Positions 1-6,491 of a DNA stretch of 30,284 bases are shown here, one piece after another. The DNA is from JAKACU01 sp021821185 (GTDB lineage: Bacteria; Bacillota; Bacilli; Alicyclobacillales; SLC66). Position 1 is the stretch's first letter. Each line of letters begins with the position of its first letter. The stretch spans positions 1 to 30,284 of the forward strand of contig DAHWJX010000098.1 of assembly GCA_027343965.1 (NCBI GenBank). Reading direction: 5' to 3'. The notes under the pieces are model-generated. The model was given only the letters and a program-made list of their open reading frames with translations. It had not been told where the DNA came from and made no database searches. Both the position numbers and the translations under genes were made by a program.

Positions 1-1
1 G

Positions 2-211
2 TACGAAGGTAGAGGCTATGGGGATTTCAAAAAGGGATTGGCCGAAGCTGTCGTGTCACACCTTGAACCGATTCAACAGCGATTTCATGAGATCCGTTCA
101 AGCGGGCACGTGATTGATGTGTTGCATGACGGCGCAACACGTGCACGTGAGGCCGCGCAAAAAACGATAGACACTGTCAAACGAAACGTCGGTCTCGGCT
201 CTTTTAGCTAG
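2..211 (+). CDS. trpS: Tryptophan--tRNA ligase, C-terminal end (partial)
   Basis: This is the last 69 codons of a gene that starts before the window; it ends at TAG 209-211. The visible protein opens with YEGRGYGDFKKGLAEAVV and ends with KRNVGLGSFS. That arrangement (GYGDFK, then a helix containing PIQ, then a DGA-R-RA-A helix and a terminal GLG) is the usual C-terminal helical region of bacterial TrpS, which charges tRNA-Trp in the cytoplasm. The catalytic HIGH and KMSKS motifs lie outside the window, so identity rests on this tail alone. A hairpin with a T-run follows at 228-255 and probably ends the transcript. Confidence 0.8.
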   Translation, partial: YEGRGYGDFKKGLAEAVVSHLEPIQQRFHEIRSSGHVIDVLHDGATRAREAAQKTIDTVKRNVGLGSFS

Positions 212-227
212 GTTGGACAGTAATTCG

Positions 228-255
228 GCCACTCGTACATAGTGGCACTCTTTTT
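228..255 (+). terminator. Intrinsic terminator after trpS
   Basis: GCCACT at 228-233 pairs with AGTGGC at 241-246 across a 7-base loop, followed by ACTC and five T at 251-255. The stem is short (6 bp), but its position 16 bp after the trpS stop fits a Rho-independent terminator. Confidence 0.6.
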
Positions 256-301
256 CGCGCATAGATAAAACAGCACACTATCTAGCAGCAAGCGGGGTGA
301 C

Positions 302-526
302 ATGGTGACTACGCTTAACGAACTTGATGAGGCGCAAATGCACGCGAAGATGTTGTACGCTAAGTTGCACAGCTTTTCCCTTGAGACAGTCAACCCAACG
401 GCTAAAGCGATGTGGACGCAATTGGCAACCGATAGCCAGCAAATTGCCATGAGTATCGAAAAAAGAAAAGGACATTTACTGCAACGGGAAAACCAGATAA
501 AACAAGCAACAGCGCCCGAAGTTTGA
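302..526 (+). CDS. DUF1657-like small protein
   Basis: A 74-residue soluble, helical, charged protein. The pattern FSLETVNPTAKAMWTQLA followed by a QQI-SIE-R helix resembles the DUF1657 family of about 70-residue proteins found in spore-forming Bacillota, where a conserved F-L-T-N--AK segment is followed by a helix rich in Q and E. The function of that family is not established; several members sit among sporulation genes. The start at ATG 302 has the Shine-Dalgarno-like GGGGTG six bases upstream. It lies between trpS and the convergent tatC and is probably monocistronic. The family call is by eye and moderate. Confidence 0.55.
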   Translation: MVTTLNELDEAQMHAKMLYAKLHSFSLETVNPTAKAMWTQLATDSQQIAMSIEKRKGHLLQRENQIKQATAPEV

Positions 527-555
527 TCTATCGGTCGCTGTCTTTATGTTTTTTT
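509..555 (+). terminator. Probable terminator of the DUF1657-like gene
   Basis: ACAGCG (509-514) and CCGA (516-519) pair with TCGG (531-534) and CGCTGT (536-541), with one mismatch. The stop codon of the small gene lies in the loop. A run of seven T starts at 549, slightly far from the stem. The convergent tatC ends at 580. Confidence 0.4.
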
Positions 556-579
556 ACGCTTTTTCGCAATGATTTTTGA

Positions 580-1521
580 TCATTCGCGTTCTTCAAGGTT
601 AATGCCCTTGCGAGAAGCCAATACACGCGATTCAGCACCTGAGGCTAAGGTGTTAGCGACTGTGCTAGCGACCATCTCGCCCTCGTCCGCTGCAGTTGGA
701 GATTCTTTTATCGCAGGGTCCGCTGCTTTTGTTTGCGCGGCGACGGCAACCTCATGCGAATCTACCGTTGTTGACGATGCCATCTCGTCGGTATGTTGCC
801 TCTTTCGATACGCTAAGGCGGAAATGCCGATACTCACCTCATACAGCAAGATCATCGGAACCGTCACAGACAAATGGGAAATCAATTCAGGTGGACTGAT
901 CAGCGTACCGAGTACGATACAGACAAAGTACGCATAACGCCTGACTTTTCGCATCCACTTTGGTGTCAAGAGGCCAATTCGCGTAAGAAAAAGCACGACG
1001 ACAGGCAACTCGAACACGATTGCAAACGGCAAAACGACATTGAACAGAAAACCAAAGTATTCCGTTGCCGTAATCATAAAATCATAATGATACAAAGCCA
1101 ATTGCTTTAAGAAATGATAGATTTCCGGAAACACAACAAAATAGCCGAAACTTGCACCCACAAGAAACATGATAAACACAGGCGCGATCAGGCGAAGCGC
1201 ATAACGGCGCTCTTGTTCGCGCAGACCTGGCGCTACAAACAACCACAATTGCCATAGCAAAAACGGGGTTGTGACAGCCAGCGCCGCAAACCCCGCAATC
1301 ATAAAGTATACACTAACCACATCGCCTGGTCCGAGCACCGTTAGCTTTTGACCCTGCGCAGGCAAAACAAGAAAATTATAAAAGTTCCCCACAAATACAA
1401 ACGATACGATAAGCGCGGCAACGAAAAAAATGACGATAAAAAGGATGCGAATCCGTAGTTCTCCGAGATGGCCAAATACGCTTTGGTCATGGCTGACCTT
1501 ACTTTGCTTCTTACGAATCAT
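580..1521 (-). CDS. tatC: Sec-independent protein translocase TatC
   Basis: TatC is the multispanning receptor of the twin-arginine translocase and recognises RR signal peptides of folded substrates. The 313-residue protein shows the family layout: an N-terminal HLGELRIRIL segment just before the first membrane helix, a conserved loop AVTTPFLLWQLWLFVAPGL, and the pair PKWMRKVRRYAYF and ISPPELISHLSVTVPM near the last helices, giving about six membrane spans up to residue ~240. A further ~70 residues rich in Ala, Glu, Thr and Ser form a hydrophilic C-terminal tail that most TatC proteins (about 240-260 residues) lack. The start lies 3 bp after the tatA stop, without a strong ribosome site, so translational coupling is likely. 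It is the last gene of the mob-tat operon. Confidence 0.93.
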   Translation of the reverse strand: MIRKKQSKVSHDQSVFGHLGELRIRILFIVIFFVAALIVSFVFVGNFYNFLVLPAQGQKLTVLGPGDVVSVYFMIAGFAALAVTTPFLLWQLWLFVAPGLREQERRYALRLIAPVFIMFLVGASFGYFVVFPEIYHFLKQLALYHYDFMITATEYFGFLFNVVLPFAIVFELPVVVLFLTRIGLLTPKWMRKVRRYAYFVCIVLGTLISPPELISHLSVTVPMILLYEVSIGISALAYRKRQHTDEMASSTTVDSHEVAVAAQTKAADPAIKESPTAADEGEMVASTVANTLASGAESRVLASRKGINLEERE

Positions 1522-1524
1522 GCT

Positions 1525-1713
1525 TTACTGCTGCTCGTCCTTTTTGACAATTTGTGAAGTGGAGTCGGATGTAAGATCACGCGTCGCATCTTTGAATTCT
1601 TTCAATGAGCGACCGAACGCCCGCCCGACCTCCGGCAATTTACTTGGCCCAAAAACGAGTAATACAGCAATCAAGATAAGAATTAGTCCGGGTAATCCAA
1701 TATTGCCTAACAT
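1525..1713 (-). CDS. tatA: Twin-arginine translocase subunit TatA
   Basis: A 62-residue TatA/E protein. It has a short extracellular N-terminus, one membrane helix (about residues 6-21), the hinge FGPSKLPEVGRAFGRSLKEF and a charged cytoplasmic tail. In the Tat system TatA oligomers form the transient passage for folded proteins; Bacillota often run a minimal TatA-TatC pair, which is what this operon encodes. The start is ATG 1713 with GAGGAGG eight bases upstream, and that ribosome site overlaps the end of mobB (TGA at 1726-1728). Confidence 0.93.
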   Translation of the reverse strand: MLGNIGLPGLILILIAVLLVFGPSKLPEVGRAFGRSLKEFKDATRDLTSDSTSQIVKKDEQQ

Positions 1714-1725
1714 AGTGTTGCCTCC

Positions 1726-2262
1726 TCATGTATACCGCACAATCACGTCAATCATCCCGCGGATATCGTCTCTATGATACACCGGGCAAAGAGACCCTAC
1801 AACACGCAAAGGGGGCTTTGGGACCACCCATCCCATGACGAAATGGTGAAACTCTTTGTCACAAGAAAAATCAGGGACGCGATATGCCTTTATGTGCTCA
1901 TCAAAACGATCTTGTTCAATAAGCACCCACTTCTTCATCGGCGTCGTTTTAAAACCCTCTACAATGACGATATCCACACCTGTCATCATCGATAACAAGC
2001 GTTCGACTTGGGAAGGCTCGTCCTGCATGAGATCCATCGCCACATGACCTTGATCATCGGCCACAATCGTATGTTTGGCGCCTGACAAGGCAAATTGTGC
2101 CGAGTCTGTTCCTTTCGGATGCGCGAAAAAGCCATGACGGTCATGCTTGATCGCACCAACCTTAAAGCCTTCGTCAGACAACGCGGCAATCAAGCGCGCA
2201 ACAAGGGTAGTTTTCCCCGTGTTTTTGTAGCCGGCGACGCCAAATACAAAAGGCTGACTCAC
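1726..2262 (-). CDS. mobB: Molybdopterin-guanine dinucleotide biosynthesis adaptor MobB
   Basis: A 178-residue P-loop GTPase. The Walker A motif GYKNTGKTT is at residues 11-19, followed by the MobB-typical KHDRHGF and the DSAQFALSGA segment, and an IVIVEGFK motif near residue 100. MobB binds GTP and assists MobA in attaching GMP to molybdopterin. The GTG start at 2262 overlaps the stop of the upstream moeA-like gene by four bases (GTGA), with a G-rich ribosome site about six bases before. This overlap and the following tatA ribosome site show one operon. Confidence 0.9.
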   Translation of the reverse strand: MSQPFVFGVAGYKNTGKTTLVARLIAALSDEGFKVGAIKHDRHGFFAHPKGTDSAQFALSGAKHTIVADDQGHVAMDLMQDEPSQVERLLSMMTGVDIVIVEGFKTTPMKKWVLIEQDRFDEHIKAYRVPDFSCDKEFHHFVMGWVVPKPPLRVVGSLCPVYHRDDIRGMIDVIVRYT

Positions 2263-3239
2263 AACAAACCCCCGTGCGCAAGTTGTGCGATGTCTTTACT
2301 AGTCGGTCGAATTCCCGCTACAATGCGTGGCAACAAGACATCAAACGCGGTATACGCATCATAGATAACGCCCCCAGGCAAACCCATGATGATAGCATCC
2401 TTGTGATAAGCAAGCATTGTCATCGCACCAGGCAAGATCGGCATACCGTACGTTACTACCTCCGTCGCCACTTCTCGAATGGCGGCAGGACTGCGATCAT
2501 CTGGATCGACCGACATACCCCCTGTCACAAGGACAAGTTGCACACCTTGCTCTAAAAAGCGCAAAATCGCCTGCACGATATCATCGAGATGGTCATCCAC
2601 GATCACTTGTTCACGCAACGTCACTGGAAAATGGCTTAACCGCTCTTGTAACACCGGGCCAAAACGATCTGTGATACGCCCTTTAAACACCTCACTGCCA
2701 GTTGTGACAATACCCACACTCATCGGTTGGTACGGCACCACTTGCAAAAGTGGCTGCGCACTTTTAGCGAGCACATCTTTCATAAACGCCAATTGATCAG
2801 CAGATACCACCAATGGAATCGCCTTGAGTGAAGCGAGGAGATCCCCTTCATGAACAGGACTGCCTGTCCTTTTGGTCGCTACGGCTAGTTGGTCCAAGGT
2901 ATTGATCGTTTCAAGCGCCTTGACGTTGATTTGCAGCAAGCCATCAAAGGCTGCTTTGAGCTGCACCTTGCCTTCATGTGCGGCACTTTTGACGAGACTT
3001 TGATGCATCAGAAAACCTGCCATCGCTTCTGTTGCATCGTCTTCGTGGAGCTGCCCCTCATCGAGCTCAAGGATGAAAATGCGTTCCTTGCCAATCGCCA
3101 AAAGCTCCGGAATATCTTCCTTCCCAATGATGTGCCCCTTGCCAAACAATCGTCCTTTAAATTCTCCTGGCACGATTTTGGTCACATCATGCGCCAACAC
3201 AAGCCCTATAGCATCCTCAACGCGAACTTCTTTTTTCAC
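2259..3239 (-). CDS. MoeA-like molybdopterin-binding protein
   Basis: A 326-residue cytosolic protein. The C-terminal half (about residues 170-315) is a MoCF_biosynth domain, as in MoeA and MogA: VGIVTTGSEVFKGRI, LVLVTGGMSVDPDDRSP, LPGAM and MGLPGG are the substrate-binding segments, and the DDRSP portion carries the acidic residues used for metal or adenylate binding in relatives. The N-terminal ~165 residues do not look like the usual MoeA domains I and II; the protein is also shorter than MoeA (about 400). It matches the MoeA-like family often found beside mobA/mobB in Bacillota and Clostridia. GTG 3239 overlaps the mobA stop by four bases with GGAGG nine bases upstream. The exact step in cofactor synthesis is uncertain. 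Confidence 0.8.
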   Translation of the reverse strand: MKKEVRVEDAIGLVLAHDVTKIVPGEFKGRLFGKGHIIGKEDIPELLAIGKERIFILELDEGQLHEDDATEAMAGFLMHQSLVKSAAHEGKVQLKAAFDGLLQINVKALETINTLDQLAVATKRTGSPVHEGDLLASLKAIPLVVSADQLAFMKDVLAKSAQPLLQVVPYQPMSVGIVTTGSEVFKGRITDRFGPVLQERLSHFPVTLREQVIVDDHLDDIVQAILRFLEQGVQLVLVTGGMSVDPDDRSPAAIREVATEVVTYGMPILPGAMTMLAYHKDAIIMGLPGGVIYDAYTAFDVLLPRIVAGIRPTSKDIAQLAHGGLL

Positions 3240-3874
3240 CCCGTAAAACCTCCAGCCGCTAGACGTTGTAAGACCTTTTCATAGTCATCCAGAGAATTTA
3301 ACATCATGAAACTCTCGTGGGCAGGATCCATAGGTTCCCACTCTTCTTGAGGCACATAGCGTGTTGAAAGATTGTCTATGAGATCTATCACACGACGTTT
3401 TTTTTGATCCAGCCTCTGTTGTATCTCCGAAAGACAAGAAATGTGGTAAACTGACACCATCGGATACAGATGATTATCTAACATTGGTATAACTGCCTGC
3501 CATGGTCTCTCTTGTTGCGAAATAAGAGAGACTAGATAGCGTAATAACGCGATGCGGACAAAAGGCGCATCGATTGATAAGCAGATGACATACTCATGGC
3601 GAGCTTGACTTAGGCCTACTTCCAGCCCAGCTAAAGGGCCTTCGCCTGGTCTTATGTCGAATGCCACATGGGCGGTCGTTACAAGCTTTGTTTGATCTTT
3701 ACGTCGGATGATCGTAACATCATCGGACAAACGAGATAATTTATCCACAATTATAGCGAGATGGCTTTGCCCTGATGTAGTAAGAAGTGCCTTATCGATA
3801 CCCATTCTACGACTATAACCGCCAGCTAACACGATTGCACTCGTTAGATAGGGCTCACCGTTCTCTGAAAACAA
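3236..3874 (-). CDS. mobA: Molybdenum cofactor guanylyltransferase MobA
   Basis: MobA transfers GMP from GTP to Mo-molybdopterin. From the proposed start the protein has 212 residues. It shows the nucleotidyltransferase signature LAGGYSRRMGIDKALL near the N-terminus, RPGEGPLAGLEVGL in the middle and the metal-binding Asp in SIDAPF, as expected of MobA. The open frame extends upstream to 4000, but TTG at 3872-3874 has GAGGTG six bases before it and leaves LAGG at about residue 16, the normal place. The gene therefore starts only 37 bp from the divergent GGDEF gene. It is the first gene of the mob-moeA-tat operon. Confidence 0.85.
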   Translation of the reverse strand: MFSENGEPYLTSAIVLAGGYSRRMGIDKALLTTSGQSHLAIIVDKLSRLSDDVTIIRRKDQTKLVTTAHVAFDIRPGEGPLAGLEVGLSQARHEYVICLSIDAPFVRIALLRYLVSLISQQERPWQAVIPMLDNHLYPMVSVYHISCLSEIQQRLDQKKRRVIDLIDNLSTRYVPQEEWEPMDPAHESFMMLNSLDDYEKVLQRLAAGGFTG

Positions 3875-3911
3875 GAGTTTCACCTCGATGATTTGGAAAG
3901 GGGAACCGTCG

Positions 3912-5030
3912 TTGCTAAAGGGCCCGCGCGACATTAGCACTCCCGATATCTTGGCCTTTAGTCGATGGGCGATGGTCTTGATCGTCGCCTTGCTTGGCAT
4001 TCAGGCCCATGCACACTGGCTGAGTTTTTATACGGTGCTTAGCATCCTGTTTCTTGGCGAAGCCATCTTTTCCACGACACAAGTGATGACACGAACTTTT
4101 TCAAACTCCCCATGGTATGCACGTTTTTCCATTGCAGAGGCTATTGCCTTAACGGGACTGCTCTTTATATCAGATGATTTTTCACAATGGTTTCTTTACA
4201 TTTGGTGCATCACGAGTGCTACCTTAAGTTATCGCAGTCGCGCTGGTTTTTTCATGACGCTAGGTATTGACATCTTGTCTATCTTTCTCATTGTAGCACG
4301 GATCCATAACTTCGATACACAAGTCAAATGGTTCGCCATCGTAGGCTTTTTCACGTTTACGGCAGTTCCCTTGATCTATCTATCCTATTTGCACGGTTGC
4401 CAGAACAGGGAGCTTGAACGACAGCTTGATGCATATCGTCAACAAACCAAGCGAATTCAAGAACTCGAACTGATCGCGCAGCAGATGACCGATTATACGA
4501 TGGATGTCCAAAACCGTGCGGTGATTGATCAATTGACAGGTCTCTACAATCAGACGGTCTTTCATCATCGCCTGCTTATCGAAGTTGAGAAAGCTCGGCA
4601 AAATGGATCTTCGATCAGCCTCATTTTATTTGACATTGACCATTTCAAGTCATTCAACGATCAATTTGGCCATTTTCTTGGCGATGATGTGCTTCGCGCT
4701 GTCGCTAAAGTCTTACACGATACATCGGAAGACCAGTGCAGTATAGTAGGGCGCATCGGCGGTGAAGAAATGTGTATTGCCATGCCGGACGTTCCTTTAG
4801 AAGACGCGCGAAAGCATGCTGATCGGATTCGTGAAGAGGTGGCCAATCTGGTGATTTCTGGCCCTAATGGTCCTTTACGCGTCACCGTCAGTGCTGGCGT
4901 GGCGAGTTTCCCTGCTATGGCGCATGATGCGAGAGAACTGACAAAATATGCTGATTTTGCGATGTATCGCGCCAAAGAGTCCGGCCGCAATAAAACGATT
5001 ATCTACGAGAGCTCCGTTTCTTTCGTATGA
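3912..5030 (+). CDS. Membrane GGDEF domain protein (putative diguanylate cyclase)
   Basis: About 372 residues. The first ~170 residues contain four to six hydrophobic helices with no recognised sensor fold, then a short coiled coil (ELERQLDAYRQQTKRIQELE), then a complete GGDEF domain: LTGLYNQTVF, FDIDHFKSFNDQFGHFLGDD and the active loop RIGGEEM. The loop ends in Met rather than Phe. The RxxD inhibitory site expected upstream of the loop reads DQCS, so product feedback through that site looks absent. It probably makes c-di-GMP from two GTP. I chose TTG 3912 because AAAGGGG lies eight bases before it; ATG 3888 is in frame but has no ribosome site. The 3' end overlaps the convergent cyclo-ligase gene by 28 bp. 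Confidence 0.82.
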   Translation: MLKGPRDISTPDILAFSRWAMVLIVALLGIQAHAHWLSFYTVLSILFLGEAIFSTTQVMTRTFSNSPWYARFSIAEAIALTGLLFISDDFSQWFLYIWCITSATLSYRSRAGFFMTLGIDILSIFLIVARIHNFDTQVKWFAIVGFFTFTAVPLIYLSYLHGCQNRELERQLDAYRQQTKRIQELELIAQQMTDYTMDVQNRAVIDQLTGLYNQTVFHHRLLIEVEKARQNGSSISLILFDIDHFKSFNDQFGHFLGDDVLRAVAKVLHDTSEDQCSIVGRIGGEEMCIAMPDVPLEDARKHADRIREEVANLVISGPNGPLRVTVSAGVASFPAMAHDARELTKYADFAMYRAKESGRNKTIIYESSVSFV

Positions 5031-5611
5031 TAGACGTGTGTCGGTGTGATCACAGTATGCACAAAGTGATCATGTGGGAGCACAGGAAGAACGGACACCA
5101 TCTGCATATCGTAAGCGACACCAAGTAGCGCCGTCGTCGAAAGGACATGTGCCAAGTACCGATCATAATACCCTCCACCATAACCTAACCTTGCTCCTTG
5201 TGCTGTAAAGGCTAGTCCCGGAACGATCACCAACTCGATCGTTTGGGGACTCACCGCTTTACTTTGTACGATCGGTTCCCGAATGCCAAAGAACCCAAAC
5301 GTCACGTCCTTTAGCGATGTCACCGGATAAGCATGCATGAGGCGTTCATGGGTCCCGGGCAGCACTTTGGGCGCACATACCAGCTTTTTACGAGACAACG
5401 CCTCTTGCACGATACGGTCGGTGTTCACCTCTTGAGGTGAGCTTAGAAAGACGAAAATTGACTTTGCCTTTTGAAACACATCGAGTGCATACAGACGTTC
5501 AAAGATTGCGTCGTCCATTGCTTGTTTCGTTTCGGGGTCAAGCATGTTACGGGCTTCGATCATCTGCTTTCGCAGCATCGCCTTGCTGCTCATCGTTTGT
5601 TCGTTATCCAT
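5003..5611 (-). CDS. 5-formyltetrahydrofolate cyclo-ligase
   Basis: This enzyme uses ATP to convert 5-formyl-THF to 5,10-methenyl-THF, returning the stable folate to the one-carbon pool (YqgN/YgfA family). The 202-residue product has the family marks: LRKQMIEARNML at the N-terminus, FVFLSSPQEVNT, the VCAPKVLPG segment and the ATP/substrate loop ARLGYGGGYYDRYL, followed by GVAYDMQ. The frame is open further upstream into the PAP2 gene. ATG 5611 gives the usual family length; its ribosome site AGAAAGG is rather distant (15 bases), and ATG 5593 or GTG 5641 are alternatives. It is probably cotranscribed with the PAP2 gene. Confidence 0.88.
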   Translation of the reverse strand: MDNEQTMSSKAMLRKQMIEARNMLDPETKQAMDDAIFERLYALDVFQKAKSIFVFLSSPQEVNTDRIVQEALSRKKLVCAPKVLPGTHERLMHAYPVTSLKDVTFGFFGIREPIVQSKAVSPQTIELVIVPGLAFTAQGARLGYGGGYYDRYLAHVLSTTALLGVAYDMQMVSVLPVLPHDHFVHTVITPTHVYHTKETELS

Positions 5612-5642
5612 AAGGTAATCAACCAACCTTTCTGCGCTCACT

Positions 5643-6395
5643 TTACACCATCTTGCCGACGAGGTGTACAATCGCACCGGATGCAAACGGTAACCACCAG
5701 ATAGCATACGGCACAACCAAGGTCAAACTGACAAGGCCTGCAAAAAGGGCCGTTCCAACCACCAGTTTACGGACTTTAGGGCCCTGTTTTGGCCATGGCC
5801 AAAGAGCAAAAAGCAGCCAACACGTCGCAATAAAGCGACCAAATGATGAGGTATCTTGCACAAGTGGCGTAAACGTCAGTAAAAGTAGGATCAAAGGCCA
5901 CAACACGGCATTCGATAATGGCAAAAAGGCGATCGTAATGCCAAGCACCCACCCTGCAAAAACATCGATCGGCCAATGAACACCTAAGTACAATCGACTC
6001 ATACCAATTGCCACAGGCACGAAAAGTAGCAAGATACGCCATATCCGCCGGACATAACGTGCGATCGTTACATAGTATACTGTCGAAACCATCGTATGTC
6101 CGCTCGGAAAGGAAGCCCCTGCAGCTGATTCCGTGTACTTTGAAAGAATACCCGGAACACCGATCGGGCGCGTGGTGTGCACTGCTGTTTTTACAATGTC
6201 GGTAAAACCCATCGTGGCAAACACCAGCAAACCGAGCTTTTGACCTTGTATTTGGCCATTCCACCACATCACAAGTGCTGTGAGATACATATAGGTCGAA
6301 TAATTGCCTAAAAATGATAAGAGAACAGCAAAATCGCTAATTGGCTGTGCTTGTACCCGCTGTATCTCATGCAAAATAACCCATTGTAACCCCAT
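5643..6395 (-). CDS. PAP2 superfamily membrane phosphatase
   Basis: A 250-residue integral membrane protein with the three PAP2 phosphatase motifs: KTAVHTTRP (K69, R76, P77), FPSGH (97-100) and SRLYLGVHWPID (R134, H140, D144). The conserved His pair and Arg form the phospho-enzyme active site on the outer face of the membrane. Likely substrates are undecaprenyl pyrophosphate or phosphatidylglycerol/phosphatidic phosphates; sequence alone does not decide. The hydrophobic C-terminal third after the active site adds about three further helices. ATG 6395 has a strong GGGGGAGAGG ribosome site. It is divergent from the ABC-F gene and precedes the cyclo-ligase gene. Confidence 0.88.
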   Translation of the reverse strand: MGLQWVILHEIQRVQAQPISDFAVLLSFLGNYSTYMYLTALVMWWNGQIQGQKLGLLVFATMGFTDIVKTAVHTTRPIGVPGILSKYTESAAGASFPSGHTMVSTVYYVTIARYVRRIWRILLLFVPVAIGMSRLYLGVHWPIDVFAGWVLGITIAFLPLSNAVLWPLILLLLTFTPLVQDTSSFGRFIATCWLLFALWPWPKQGPKVRKLVVGTALFAGLVSLTLVVPYAIWWLPFASGAIVHLVGKMV

Positions 6396-6457
6396 CGTCC
6401 TCTCCCCCTCACCTTGTCCATCCCTTAAAACTACGTCATGCGATCAAGGAAAAGACA

Positions 6458-6466
6458 TGGTACACT
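6458..6466 (+). promoter_or_regulatory. Extended -10 promoter of the ABC-F gene
   Basis: TGgTACACT at 6458-6466 matches an extended -10 element (TGnTATAAT with two changes), 26 bp before the chosen start. No clear -35 hexamer is present at 17 bp, which is compatible with an extended -10 promoter. Confidence 0.45.
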
Positions 6467-6491
6467 ACACGATAACTAGGGAGTGACGCAC

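Noticed and set aside
569..937. 122-residue plus-strand frame
   Set aside because: It lies wholly opposite tatC, has no ribosome site and no family resemblance; it is a shadow frame.
3875..4000. Longer mobA start at 4000
   Set aside because: It would overlap most of the GGDEF N-terminal coding region, has no ribosome site and would put 58 residues before the LAGG motif.
5776..6267. 163-residue minus-strand frame inside the PAP2 gene
   Set aside because: The overlapping PAP2 frame has all catalytic motifs and a strong ribosome site; the other frame has Cys-rich, unpatterned sequence.
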